Under the pieces are notes generated by a model, which saw only the letters and a program-made list of their open reading frames with translations, made no database searches and was not told the DNA's origin. Below are positions 26,280 through 34,435 of a stretch of DNA of 64,000 nt, in pieces. The position numbers were made by a program, and so were the translations under genes. The stretch is taken from positions 62,001-126,000 of the forward strand of contig JADGRQ010000004.1 of NCBI GenBank assembly GCA_017880775.1, written 5' to 3'. How positions within the stretch are numbered: the first letter of the stretch is position 1; each line of letters begins with the position of its first letter. This DNA is from Burkholderiales bacterium. GTDB lineage: Bacteria > Pseudomonadota > Gammaproteobacteria > Burkholderiales > SG8-39.

Positions 26280-27061
26280 GCGTTTTCATCTCTCAGGTTG
26301 AAGATGAAGTTGATGTCGAGGCTGAATTCCCTGCCGCGCAACGCGTCGGGAATTGCCACCAGGGGTTTTGTCTTCTTGAGCGTCTCGATCGCCGCCTGAT
26401 CGAGGACCTCGTGCCCGGAAGTCGTCTTGATCGAAATACTGCTGATCATCATGTTTGCGCCGATCACCATGCGAACGACGACTTTGCCTTCCCAATTGTT
26501 GTCCAACGCGGCGCGCGGGTATTTCTTGTAGCGCTTCGCCGCCGAATAGATCGCGATCCGATACTGATCGAGCGTCCCGGCGTCTGCGGCGACGGACGGC
26601 GCGGGTTGCGTGTCGGCTTTCGCGACCGGGCCCGGTGAGAGCGGCGCAGAGGTCGGCGCGTTCGGCGCGGCAGGCTGGGAAGACTCTGAGGCAGGCTTGG
26701 GCGTTTCGCTCGAGGCCGCAGTTGGCGCCGGCGTTGCGGGAACCAGCGGCGCATTGGGTGCGGCCTTGGAAAGCGGGACGGCTGCTGGTTGAGGTTTCGC
26801 GACCCGCCGGGATCGCGCAGGCGCCTGCGCGCGCGGCCCGGGCGCAGCCTCTACCGGTGCAGGCGCAGCGAGCGGGCGCGGCGTTACGAGGCGTGCAAGG
26901 ATCGGTCCGGGCGCCGGGTTCGATTTGCTGGCGGCGTCGCGATGCGCAAAGCCGGCGAACAGCAAAGCCGCGTGCAACACGATCGAAGCGAGCACGGCGT
27001 ACGCGAATACGCGCTGCTCGCCCTCACGCGCGAACGTGCCGCTGCCCAGCACCATCGCCAT
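26276..27061 (-). CDS. TonB C-terminal domain energy-transducer protein
   Basis: 261 residues from ATG 27061. One N-terminal membrane helix (VFAYAVLASIVLHAALLFAGF), a long Pro/Ala/Ser-rich periplasmic linker and a C-terminal TonB domain (YKKYPRAALDNNWEGKVVVR, DQAAIETLKKTKPLVAIP). It would couple the proton gradient to an outer-membrane receptor. No exbB, exbD or receptor is adjacent. Some members of this architecture serve other envelope roles. Confidence 0.8.
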   Translation of the reverse strand: MAMVLGSGTFAREGEQRVFAYAVLASIVLHAALLFAGFAHRDAASKSNPAPGPILARLVTPRPLAAPAPVEAAPGPRAQAPARSRRVAKPQPAAVPLSKAAPNAPLVPATPAPTAASSETPKPASESSQPAAPNAPTSAPLSPGPVAKADTQPAPSVAADAGTLDQYRIAIYSAAKRYKKYPRAALDNNWEGKVVVRMVIGANMMISSISIKTTSGHEVLDQAAIETLKKTKPLVAIPDALRGREFSLDINFIFNLRDENA

Positions 27062-27110
27062 GGACGCCTCTCGAAACCGAGCGGGTGAATATACCCCAGC
27101 GCAACCGGTG

Positions 27111-29426
27111 CTAGCCAGCCACGATGCGCCAGACTTTTTCAGCTGTGATCGGCATCTCGATGTGCGCGACTCCATAGGGCGAAAGCGCGTCCAGCACCGC
27201 ATGCACCACCGCGGGCACCGCGCCGATGGTGCCGATTTCCCCGCAGCCTTTGACCCCGAGCAGGTTGGTTCTGCATGGCACGCTCTCGTCGAAGTGCGTG
27301 GCCATCTGAGGGAACTGGTCGGCGCGCGGCACGCAGTAATCCATCAGCGAGCCGGTGAGCAGCTGCCCGCTCTCGGCATCGTAGATCGCCTGCTCGTACA
27401 GCGCCTGACCGACGCCCTGCGCGATGCCGCCATGGATCTGCCCTTCGACGATCATGTGGTTGATGATCCGTCCGATATCGTCGAAGCTGGTAACGTTCAC
27501 CAGCTCGATCTCGCCCGTTTCCGGGTCGATCTCGAGCTCGCACACCTGCGCACCGTTGGGCCACGACGGAGAAGACGGCGTTTCGGTCGCCGTCACGCGA
27601 ATCTGACGCCCGGCCTGCCGCGCCGCGAGCTCCGCGAGCCCGATCGAACGGTCGGTGCCTGCGATGCGGAACCGCCCGTTGAGGTACTCGATGTCGGTGG
27701 CTGCGGACTCCAGCGCTTGCGCTGCCAGCTCCGTGCCGCGCGCGATGGTCTCGCGGCCCGCCGCAACGATCGCGGAGCCGCCGACGAATGCGGAGCGGGA
27801 ACCGACGCTGCCCGTGCCGTTCGCCTGATCGGTATCGCCCTGCACGATTTTCACTTTCCCGGCCGGGATCTGCAGCACCTCGGTAATGAGTTGCACGTAG
27901 CTCGTCTCCAGGCCCTGGCCCATCGCCTGCGTACCGGAAAAAACGGTGACCGTGCCATCGGCATCGACGCGTATGTCCACCGTCTCGGTCGGCAGCGCGC
28001 CGGTCCATTCGATATAAACCGCCAGCCCGCGGCCGCGCAATTTTCCACGGCGCTTCGCTTCCTCGCGGCGCGCAGCGAACCCGTTCCAGTCGGCAGCCGC
28101 GAGCGCGCCGTCGAGCATGCGCTCGAATTCGCCCGCATCGTAGGTTTCGCCGAGGTGAGTGCGATAGGGAAACTGCCCCGGCTGGATCAGGTTGCGGCGG
28201 CGCAGCTCTACCGAATCGATCTTCATCTCGTGCGCCGCCTTTTCGATCAGGCGCTCCATCAGGTAGTTCCCCTCGGGGCGTCCGGCGCCGCGGTACGCGC
28301 CGGTGGCCATCGTATGCGTGAGCGCGCCGCGCACGCGATAGTCGATCACCGGCACGTGATAAACCGTGGTCTGCACCTTCGGACCGAGGACCAGCGGGAT
28401 GATCGCGGATGACCCGACCGGCACCGAGCCGAAGTTGGCGAGCCCCTCCATCCTGAGCGCGAGGATGCGGCCCTTTGGGTCAAGCGCGAGCTCGGCCTTG
28501 AAATGCTGGTCGCGGCCCATGTGCGTGGCGAGAAATTCCTCGCTGCGATCGGCGCGCCACTTCACCGGCCGCCCGAGCTTGCGCGCCGCATAGCAGGCGA
28601 GCGCATCCTCCGGATACAGGCCGGTCTTCATGCCGAACCCGCCGCCGATGTCGCCGACCACAACGCGAAACTGCTGCGGCGGCGTGTTGAACACCGCCGC
28701 CAGCGCGTCGCGGGTACCCGTCGGCTGCTGGGTCTGCGTATAGAGCGTCCAGCGCCCGGCTTCGAACTGTGCCAGCGCGCAACGCGGCTCGAGCGCCGTC
28801 GCGATCAGACGCTGGTTGTGCAATTCGAGCCGGGTGACGTGCGCGGCTTGCGCGAACGCCGCCGTCACGGCGGCAGCGTCGCCATAGCGCTGCTCGGCGG
28901 AGATATTGCCCGCAGCCTGCGCCGAGACCTGCGGCGCGCCCGGCAGGATCGCCTTGCGCGGATCGATCACGCACGGCAGTTCCTCGTAGTCGATTTCCAG
29001 CAGTTCGGCTGCATCCTGCGCCTGAACCTGCGTCTGCGCGACGATCGCCGCGACCGGATGCCCGACATAGAGCGCCGTTCCGTCGGCGAGCAGCGTTCGC
29101 AGCGGCGCAGCCATCGGCGAACCGTCGGCGCGCTTGAACAACGGCGGAATCGGAATGTGCCCCACGCCATCGGCAGACAGATCGCCGCTCGTCCACACCG
29201 CGAGCACCCCCGTGGCGGTGCGCGCCGCATCCGCATTCACCGAAGCGGTGCGCGCATGCGCGTACGGAGAGCGCACCACGACCATCCATGCCTGGTTCGG
29301 CAGGTTGCGGTCGTCGCTGTAGAGCCCGTTGCCGGCGAGCAGCCGGTCGTCTTCGAGGCGCTTTTGCGTGCGCGAAGAGCCGAAACGGGCTGAGGACGGG
29401 TCGAATTGGACTGCGGGAGCGCTCAT
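27111..29426 (-). CDS. Xanthine dehydrogenase-family molybdopterin-binding subunit (large)
   Basis: 771 residues from ATG 29426. The aldehyde oxidase/xanthine dehydrogenase a/b hammerhead comes first, then the Mo-binding domain with GGGFGMK, GAYRGAGRPEGNYLMERL and the catalytic-Glu motif GVKGCGEIGTIGA near the C-terminus. The CoxL signature VAYRCSFR is absent, so it is not a form I CO dehydrogenase. No FAD or 2Fe-2S subunit gene is adjacent, so the electron-transfer partners must be elsewhere. The substrate (aldehyde or N-heterocycle) is unknown. Confidence 0.85.
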   Translation of the reverse strand: MSAPAVQFDPSSARFGSSRTQKRLEDDRLLAGNGLYSDDRNLPNQAWMVVVRSPYAHARTASVNADAARTATGVLAVWTSGDLSADGVGHIPIPPLFKRADGSPMAAPLRTLLADGTALYVGHPVAAIVAQTQVQAQDAAELLEIDYEELPCVIDPRKAILPGAPQVSAQAAGNISAEQRYGDAAAVTAAFAQAAHVTRLELHNQRLIATALEPRCALAQFEAGRWTLYTQTQQPTGTRDALAAVFNTPPQQFRVVVGDIGGGFGMKTGLYPEDALACYAARKLGRPVKWRADRSEEFLATHMGRDQHFKAELALDPKGRILALRMEGLANFGSVPVGSSAIIPLVLGPKVQTTVYHVPVIDYRVRGALTHTMATGAYRGAGRPEGNYLMERLIEKAAHEMKIDSVELRRRNLIQPGQFPYRTHLGETYDAGEFERMLDGALAAADWNGFAARREEAKRRGKLRGRGLAVYIEWTGALPTETVDIRVDADGTVTVFSGTQAMGQGLETSYVQLITEVLQIPAGKVKIVQGDTDQANGTGSVGSRSAFVGGSAIVAAGRETIARGTELAAQALESAATDIEYLNGRFRIAGTDRSIGLAELAARQAGRQIRVTATETPSSPSWPNGAQVCELEIDPETGEIELVNVTSFDDIGRIINHMIVEGQIHGGIAQGVGQALYEQAIYDAESGQLLTGSLMDYCVPRADQFPQMATHFDESVPCRTNLLGVKGCGEIGTIGAVPAVVHAVLDALSPYGVAHIEMPITAEKVWRIVAG

Positions 29427-29526
29427 GCAACCTCGCGGGAAAGCCAAATGGAAACGCCCCACGGAGGGGCGCTGCGGGATGATACAGGGAAAACCCGCAA
29501 GAACGCTTCGCCCCTAGAATGCGCGA

Positions 29527-29721
29527 ATGAACAGCCTCGTCATCGGCCTCGTCGTATCGACGATCGCGTACTTCGTCGCGAGCCATTACATCAAGCGCTA
29601 TCTGGACGAAGCAGGCATATCGAAGAGCATGCCGCGCAGCCTCGTCATATTCGTTCTGGCCGTGGCGATTTCCTACGGTGTCGCGTTCATCGTCGATTGG
29701 GTCGCCGGCTTGCTGGGGTAG
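29527..29721 (+). CDS. Small two-helix membrane protein
   Basis: 64 residues with two membrane segments (LVIGLVVSTIAYFVASHY and LVIFVLAVAISYGVAFIV) joined by a charged loop (KRYLDEAGISK). Not recognised as a named family. The gene ends 3 bp before the next one and is probably co-transcribed with it. Confidence 0.6.
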   Translation: MNSLVIGLVVSTIAYFVASHYIKRYLDEAGISKSMPRSLVIFVLAVAISYGVAFIVDWVAGLLG

Positions 29722-29724
29722 GTA

Positions 29725-30396
29725 TTGACAATCATCCGCCTCGGCCGGGCAATCGTGGCGGCACTACTCCTGCCGGTCGGGGCACACGCACAGCCGGAGA
29801 TTGCGCTCGTAGAGCGGCAAAGCCTCTGCGTCGCGGAACCTGGCACGCCCGTGGCAGCTTCGCATCGGCTGCATCTCACCCTGGTCAATATCGAGGGCAG
29901 CGGCTGGACTCGCGAACGGGCGCTCGATGCGCTGCGCGAGACGGCGGCAATCCTCGGCCAGTGCGGCGTCGCCGTACGTGACGCGCAGTGGCTCAGTCTA
30001 TCCGCACCGCCGCGCTATCTGGATTTTTCCACGCCGGTCGCACGCGACCTCGCGCGGTCGTACCCCGTGAAGCGCCCGGCGATTTACCTGGTGCGCGACA
30101 CGCTCAGCCGGCCCGCGTTCGACGCCGAAGCGATCGGCCGCGGCAACAGCCGCAGCCGGCCCGAGCTTGCAGACACGGTCTGGATCACGGCCGCGGCTCG
30201 CGACGCGGGCATCGTGCTCGCGCATGAACTCGCGCACGTGCTGATGGACAACGGCGAGCACAGCGACGAACCGGGGAATCTCATGCGCGATCAAACCGCT
30301 GCGGGTAGTACCGCGCTTTCCGCGAAGCAATGCGCCCGCATGCGCGGGACCGGGAGCGACAACGGGCTAATGCAGTCCTTGCAGCAGGAGCGCTAA
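29725..30396 (+). CDS. Secreted protein with HExxH zinc-protease-like motif
   Basis: 223 residues from a TTG start. N-terminal signal peptide (AIVAALLLPVGAHAQ, cleavage near residue 22). Near residue 165 it carries GIVLAHELAHVLMDNGEHSD: an HELAH zinc motif with a further His eight residues later, then a NLM segment (PGNLMRDQ) like the Met-turn of metzincins. This suggests a secreted metalloprotease-like enzyme. Substrate unknown. Its 3' end overlaps senB convergently by 30 bp. Confidence 0.6.
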   Translation: MTIIRLGRAIVAALLLPVGAHAQPEIALVERQSLCVAEPGTPVAASHRLHLTLVNIEGSGWTRERALDALRETAAILGQCGVAVRDAQWLSLSAPPRYLDFSTPVARDLARSYPVKRPAIYLVRDTLSRPAFDAEAIGRGNSRSRPELADTVWITAAARDAGIVLAHELAHVLMDNGEHSDEPGNLMRDQTAAGSTALSAKQCARMRGTGSDNGLMQSLQQER

Positions 30397-31314
30397 TGCC
30401 CGGCGTTCGGCAGCCGGCGCGAACAGCGCACTTCTCGCGAGCACCGCGCGCTTCAGCCGCCGGTAGAAGTCCGCGTCGGTCGCCGCACGGTCGATCAGTC
30501 TTGCGAGCCTCAGGTCGTCGAACAGCGGGAAATAGCCGGGATACCCGGCCCCCAGCATCCCGATGTTGCCCGACACGCGCGAAGCGAGGATCGGGACTCC
30601 GATCCGGCTCGCTTCACAGATCACGTTGGCTCCGCCTTCCATGACCGAGCTCACGACCAACAGATGGCTCGCCGCCAGCCGCCGCAATGCGTCGGCGTGC
30701 GGCTTGCTGCCGAGCCAGCGGTAGCGCGGCTCGCGCTGCATCCAGCGCCGCGCGATGCCCGCCATCTCCGGTGTCAGCGCGTCGCCCAGTTGCACCAGCT
30801 CGATGCCGGTGGGTTGCGGCACATGCCCGAGCGCGATTACCGCCCGGAACGGGTCTTTCTCCTCCCTCAGATGCCCGACCACGGCCACGCGGAACCGGTT
30901 CCGCGGCGGACGATGGCGAACGCGGGTGTCCGAGGACTGGAAAATCACGCGCGTCTTCGCTCGAAGGCGTTTCGGCAGCTCGCGCAGCCCTGCAGGTTGG
31001 AGCACGACCAGCCGCGATGCGAGCTCCAGGGATTGCCGGGCCGCGGGATGGGTCCGGATGTCGCGATACAGGTCGGTACCCGTCAGCACCACGATCAACG
31101 GCCGGTGCGGGTGCGAGTGGTGAAACTCTTCGACGGACCAGCTGCTCTTACGGGCGTGCAGTGCGATCATTGCATCGGCGGTCGCGCCGTCCCACTGCTG
31201 CGCAACCGCGACGCGGTGCCCGAGACTGCGCAGGAATTTCGCCCAGCGCCCGGCCGTATGCTGGTTGCCGCTGCGCGGCGCGGCGCCCGCCGGCATCACC
31301 ATCGAGATTTTCAT
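30367..31314 (-). CDS. senB: Selenosugar synthase SenB (selenoneine biosynthesis glycosyltransferase)
   Basis: 315-residue GT4-like glycosyltransferase of the TIGR04348 type: MVMPAGAAPRSGNQHTA near the start, LTGTDLYRDI, VVGHLREEKDPFRAV, SVMEGGANVICEA. SenB uses selenophosphate and UDP-sugar to make a selenosugar (1-seleno-beta-D-GlcNAc), a Se-donor for selenoneine. It is divergent from senA with a 50-bp intergenic region. SenC (the SelD-like selenophosphate synthase) is not in the window. The family assignment rests on motifs and the senA neighbour. Confidence 0.82.
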   Translation of the reverse strand: MKISMVMPAGAAPRSGNQHTAGRWAKFLRSLGHRVAVAQQWDGATADAMIALHARKSSWSVEEFHHSHPHRPLIVVLTGTDLYRDIRTHPAARQSLELASRLVVLQPAGLRELPKRLRAKTRVIFQSSDTRVRHRPPRNRFRVAVVGHLREEKDPFRAVIALGHVPQPTGIELVQLGDALTPEMAGIARRWMQREPRYRWLGSKPHADALRRLAASHLLVVSSVMEGGANVICEASRIGVPILASRVSGNIGMLGAGYPGYFPLFDDLRLARLIDRAATDADFYRRLKRAVLARSALFAPAAERRALALLLQGLH

Positions 31315-31364
31315 GGACCAAACCCTCGGCTACACTCCGCGAACATAGCAGACCTGCCGCCACG

Positions 31365-32651
31365 ATGATGAAACTGCCTGTTCGCGCTGATCCCTCTATC
31401 CTCGCCACGGAACTGATCGCGGCCCGCGCGCGCTGCGCGCGAATCACGGATGATCTGCGCGACGAGCGCCTGCTCGGACCTCGGCTTGCGATCGTCAATC
31501 CGCCGCTGTGGGAGATCGGTCATGTCGCATGGTTCCAGGAACACTGGTGCCTGCGCTACCGGGAAACGGGCATGCTCAGCGCTTCAATGCTGCCGATGGC
31601 CGATGCGCTGTACGATTCGGCCAAGGTTGCTCATGACATTCGCTGGGACCTGCCGCTTCCCACGCTCGACCATACCCGCGGCTACCGGGGCGATGTTCTG
31701 GATCGCGTGCTGCGCCGGCTCGAGCGGGAGCCGGAAAATACCGCGCTGCAGTATTTCGTGCAGCTGGCGGTTTTTCACGAGGACATGCACGCCGAAGCTT
31801 TCCACTACACGCGGCAAACGCTGGGCTATGCCGATCCGTTTCCGGACGCCGATGCAGTGCCCGCGCCGCGCGAACGTGCGAGCGGCGACGCGGAGCTTTC
31901 CGGCGGCAGATTCCTGCTTGGCGCGGCGCCCGATGGCGGTTTCGTGTTCGACAACGAGAAGTGGTCGCATGAGGTGCAGGTGGCGCCATTTTGCATCGCC
32001 CGTGCCGCGGTCAGCAACGCCGAGTACCTCGAGTTCGTGGCGGCCGGCGGCTATCTTCGGCGCGAATGGTGGAGCGACGAGGGCTGGACGTGGCGCACCG
32101 CAGCGGGACTGCGGGCGCCCCGTTACTGGATCGGGCAGGATGATTCCTGGCGGCTGCGCCGCTTCGACCGGACTGTGCCGCTCCCACCCGATCGTCCCGT
32201 CGTTCACGTCAACTGGCACGAGGCGCGGGCCTGGTGCCGCTTCGCGCATCGCCGCCTGCCGACCGAAACCGAGTGGGAATACGCGGCCGCGTCAGCCCAT
32301 GAAAAACGGCGCTTCCCGTGGGGCAGCGCGGCGCCGACGCCTGGACGCGCCAACCTTGAGGCTTCCAGTCTCGCAGCAGTCGATGCCTTCCCGGATGGCG
32401 ACGCAGCATGCGGTTGCCGGCAGATGATGGGCAATGTCTGGGAATGGACTGCGAGCACCTTCAACCCATATCCCGGATTCGTGCCGGACCCGTACCGGGA
32501 ATATTCGGAGCCGTGGTTCGGAACGCATCGAGTCCTGCGCGGCGGCAGCTTCGCGACTACAAGGCGCCTGCTGCGCAATACCTGGCGCAATTTCTACACC
32601 CCCGAGCGCGGCGACATGTTCGCGGGTTTCCGCACCTGTGCGATCGATTGA
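31365..32651 (+). CDS. senA: Selenoneine synthase SenA (EgtB-like)
   Basis: 428 residues: N-terminal DinB-like domain with the His3-type iron site HxxxHxE (FHEDMHAEAF, residues about 140) and a further His in EIGHVAWFQEH. The C-terminal FGE-sulfatase domain has WHEARAWCRFAHRRLPTETEWEYAA, GNVWEWT and VLRGGSF. These features are shared by EgtB and SenA. The SenB neighbour argues for SenA, which couples hercynine to a selenosugar to form the selenoxide precursor of selenoneine. No egtD or egtA gene is near. Confidence 0.8.
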   Translation: MMKLPVRADPSILATELIAARARCARITDDLRDERLLGPRLAIVNPPLWEIGHVAWFQEHWCLRYRETGMLSASMLPMADALYDSAKVAHDIRWDLPLPTLDHTRGYRGDVLDRVLRRLEREPENTALQYFVQLAVFHEDMHAEAFHYTRQTLGYADPFPDADAVPAPRERASGDAELSGGRFLLGAAPDGGFVFDNEKWSHEVQVAPFCIARAAVSNAEYLEFVAAGGYLRREWWSDEGWTWRTAAGLRAPRYWIGQDDSWRLRRFDRTVPLPPDRPVVHVNWHEARAWCRFAHRRLPTETEWEYAAASAHEKRRFPWGSAAPTPGRANLEASSLAAVDAFPDGDAACGCRQMMGNVWEWTASTFNPYPGFVPDPYREYSEPWFGTHRVLRGGSFATTRRLLRNTWRNFYTPERGDMFAGFRTCAID

Positions 32652-32698
32652 CTGCCGGCACGGTTGCATTGCGCGCTGGAAAAATATTTCCCCGGCGA

Positions 32699-32725
32699 TG
32701 TCGATTTTCCCACCCCAGCTGCGTC
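32699..32725 (+). promoter_or_regulatory. ECF42-type promoter
   Basis: TGTCGA (32699-32704), 17-bp spacer, CGTC (32722-32725) matches the -35/-10 pattern reported for ECF42 sigma factors. It lies before the DGPF gene whose downstream neighbour encodes an ECF42-like sigma factor. Below it a perfect hairpin (ACCCCG-N5-CGGGGT, 32735-32751) would form in the leader. Confidence 0.6.
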
Positions 32726-32774
32726 GTAGCACTGACCCCGGACCTCGGGGTGTCTACAACCTGGAGGCATGACC

Positions 32775-33140
32775 ATGCAATACATGATCCTGATCTACGG
32801 CGACGAAAAGAACTTCGCCCAGATGGCGAGCAGTCCGGAGGCGCAGAAGCAGATGTATGCCGCGTTCACCAAATATACCAAGGACATGCGCGACGCCGGC
32901 ATCATGCGCGCGGGCAGCGAGCTCAAACCCACCAGCACCGCGACCACGGTGAGGGTGAAAAACGGCAAGACGGTGACCACCGACGGGCCGTTCGCCGAAA
33001 CCAAGGAACAGCTCGGCGGCTACTACATCATCGATGTGCCCAACCTGGACGAGGCAGTGAAGTGGGCCGCGCGCTGCCCCGCCGCGCAGGGAGGATCGAT
33101 CGAGGTGCGTCCGGTCGGCGTGATGCCTGCGACCGCCTGA
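32775..33140 (+). CDS. YciI-like DGPF-domain protein
   Basis: 121 residues. ATG 32775 is preferred over 32769 because the GGAGG ribosome-binding site is then 7 bp away. DGPF signature TTDGPFAETKEQLGGYYIIDV is intact, plus MILIYGDE at the start. DGPF proteins are the standard partners of ECF42 sigma factors, one copy or more per locus; their molecular role is unknown. It is followed 40 bp later by the sigma gene. Confidence 0.85.
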   Translation: MQYMILIYGDEKNFAQMASSPEAQKQMYAAFTKYTKDMRDAGIMRAGSELKPTSTATTVRVKNGKTVTTDGPFAETKEQLGGYYIIDVPNLDEAVKWAARCPAAQGGSIEVRPVGVMPATA

Positions 33141-33180
33141 GCAGGCTGCTCTGACAGGCCGCGGGAGCCGGTGACCGGCC

Positions 33181-34419
33181 ATGCTGACTCCCGTGATCGA
33201 GAACATCTGCCGCGCGGAAGGCGCGCGCGTGCTCGCAGGCCTGATCCGGCGATTTGGTGATTTCGACCTGGCCGAGGATGCGTTGCAGGACGCCTTCGCC
33301 AAAGCGATCGAGCTCTGGCCGGCCCAGGGACTGCCGGCGGCACCGGCGGCGTGGCTCACGACCGTGGCGCAGCGACGCGCGCTCGATCTGATGCGCCGGC
33401 GCCGGGCCGGACCGCACTACACCGACGAACCGCCCGACGTCGCCGCGCATGAATCCGATGATGAAGGGCATGCGGCGGAGATTTCCGGCATCGAGGATGA
33501 CCGGCTGCGGCTGCTATTTACCTGTTGCCACCCGGCGATTGCGCAGGCGGCCCAGATGGCGCTCGCGCTGCGCACGCTTTGCGGACTGTCCACGCGCGAG
33601 ATCGCGCGCGCGTTTCTCGAGCCCGAGGCGACGACCGCGCAACGTCTGGTGCGCGTCAAGAAGAAAATCCTCGAAACACGCATCCCCTACGAGGTGCCCT
33701 CCGGCGAGTCGCTGCCCGAACGGCTGCAGGCGGTGCTCGGCGTGGTCTATCTGGTGTTCAACGAAGGCTATGCCGGCACCGATGCGCCGGGGCTGGTCCG
33801 CCCCGACCTGTGCACCGAGGCAATCCGCCTCGCGCGCCTGCTGGTCGAGTTGATGCCGCAGGAATCCGAAGCGCTCGGGCTGCTGGCGCTGATGCTGCTG
33901 CACGATGCGCGCCGCGCCACGCGCGTCGGTGACGACGGTGCGATCGTGCCGCTGGAGGAGCAGGACCGGACACGCTGGAACCGCGAGGAGATCGCCGAGG
34001 GCCTCGAACTGCTCGACTCCGCGCTTGCGCTGCGCCGGCGCGGACCGTATCAGTTGCAGGCCGCCATCGCCGCGTTGCATGCCCGTGCGTCGCGCGCCGC
34101 GGATACCGACTGGAAACAGATTGCAGCGCTGTACGGCGGGTTGCTGCGCGAGCAGCCGGGCGCGGTGGTGGAGCTGAACGCGGCTGTGGCGCTCGCCATG
34201 GCCGAAGGCGCAGAGCGTGGGCTGGAATGGATGGCGCGCCTTGGCGAGCGCGAGGAACTCTCCGGGTACTACCTGCTGCCGGCGGCGCGGGCCGACCTGC
34301 TGCGCCGGCTCGGGCGGCTCGCCGAGGCGCGCGACGCCTACCGGGCCGCACTGGCGCTGGTGCGCAATCCCGCCGAGCGCGGCTATCTCGATCGGCGCCT
34401 GGCCGAGTGCGGAGGGTGA
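33181..34419 (+). CDS. ECF42-type RNA polymerase sigma factor
   Basis: 412 residues. N-terminal sigma-2 (ARVLAGLIRRFGDFDLAEDALQDAF) and sigma-4 (LCGLSTREIARAFLEPEATTAQRLVRVKKKI). Long C-terminal helical extension (DUF6596/TPR-like, about 190-412) typical of the ECF42 group, in which it replaces an anti-sigma factor. It probably recognises the TGTCGA-N17-CGTC element before the DGPF gene, making the locus self-regulated. Confidence 0.85.
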   Translation: MLTPVIENICRAEGARVLAGLIRRFGDFDLAEDALQDAFAKAIELWPAQGLPAAPAAWLTTVAQRRALDLMRRRRAGPHYTDEPPDVAAHESDDEGHAAEISGIEDDRLRLLFTCCHPAIAQAAQMALALRTLCGLSTREIARAFLEPEATTAQRLVRVKKKILETRIPYEVPSGESLPERLQAVLGVVYLVFNEGYAGTDAPGLVRPDLCTEAIRLARLLVELMPQESEALGLLALMLLHDARRATRVGDDGAIVPLEEQDRTRWNREEIAEGLELLDSALALRRRGPYQLQAAIAALHARASRAADTDWKQIAALYGGLLREQPGAVVELNAAVALAMAEGAERGLEWMARLGEREELSGYYLLPAARADLLRRLGRLAEARDAYRAALALVRNPAERGYLDRRLAECGG

Positions 34420-34435
34420 CGAATGTGCTCGTTGT

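Noticed and set aside
27111-29426. Carbon monoxide dehydrogenase large subunit (CoxL)
   Set aside because: The CoxL active-site signature AYRCSFR is absent, and no coxM/coxS lie beside it.
31365-32651. EgtB (ergothioneine synthase) as the sole explanation
   Set aside because: The adjacent SenB-type glycosyltransferase makes SenA the better call, although motifs alone do not separate the two.
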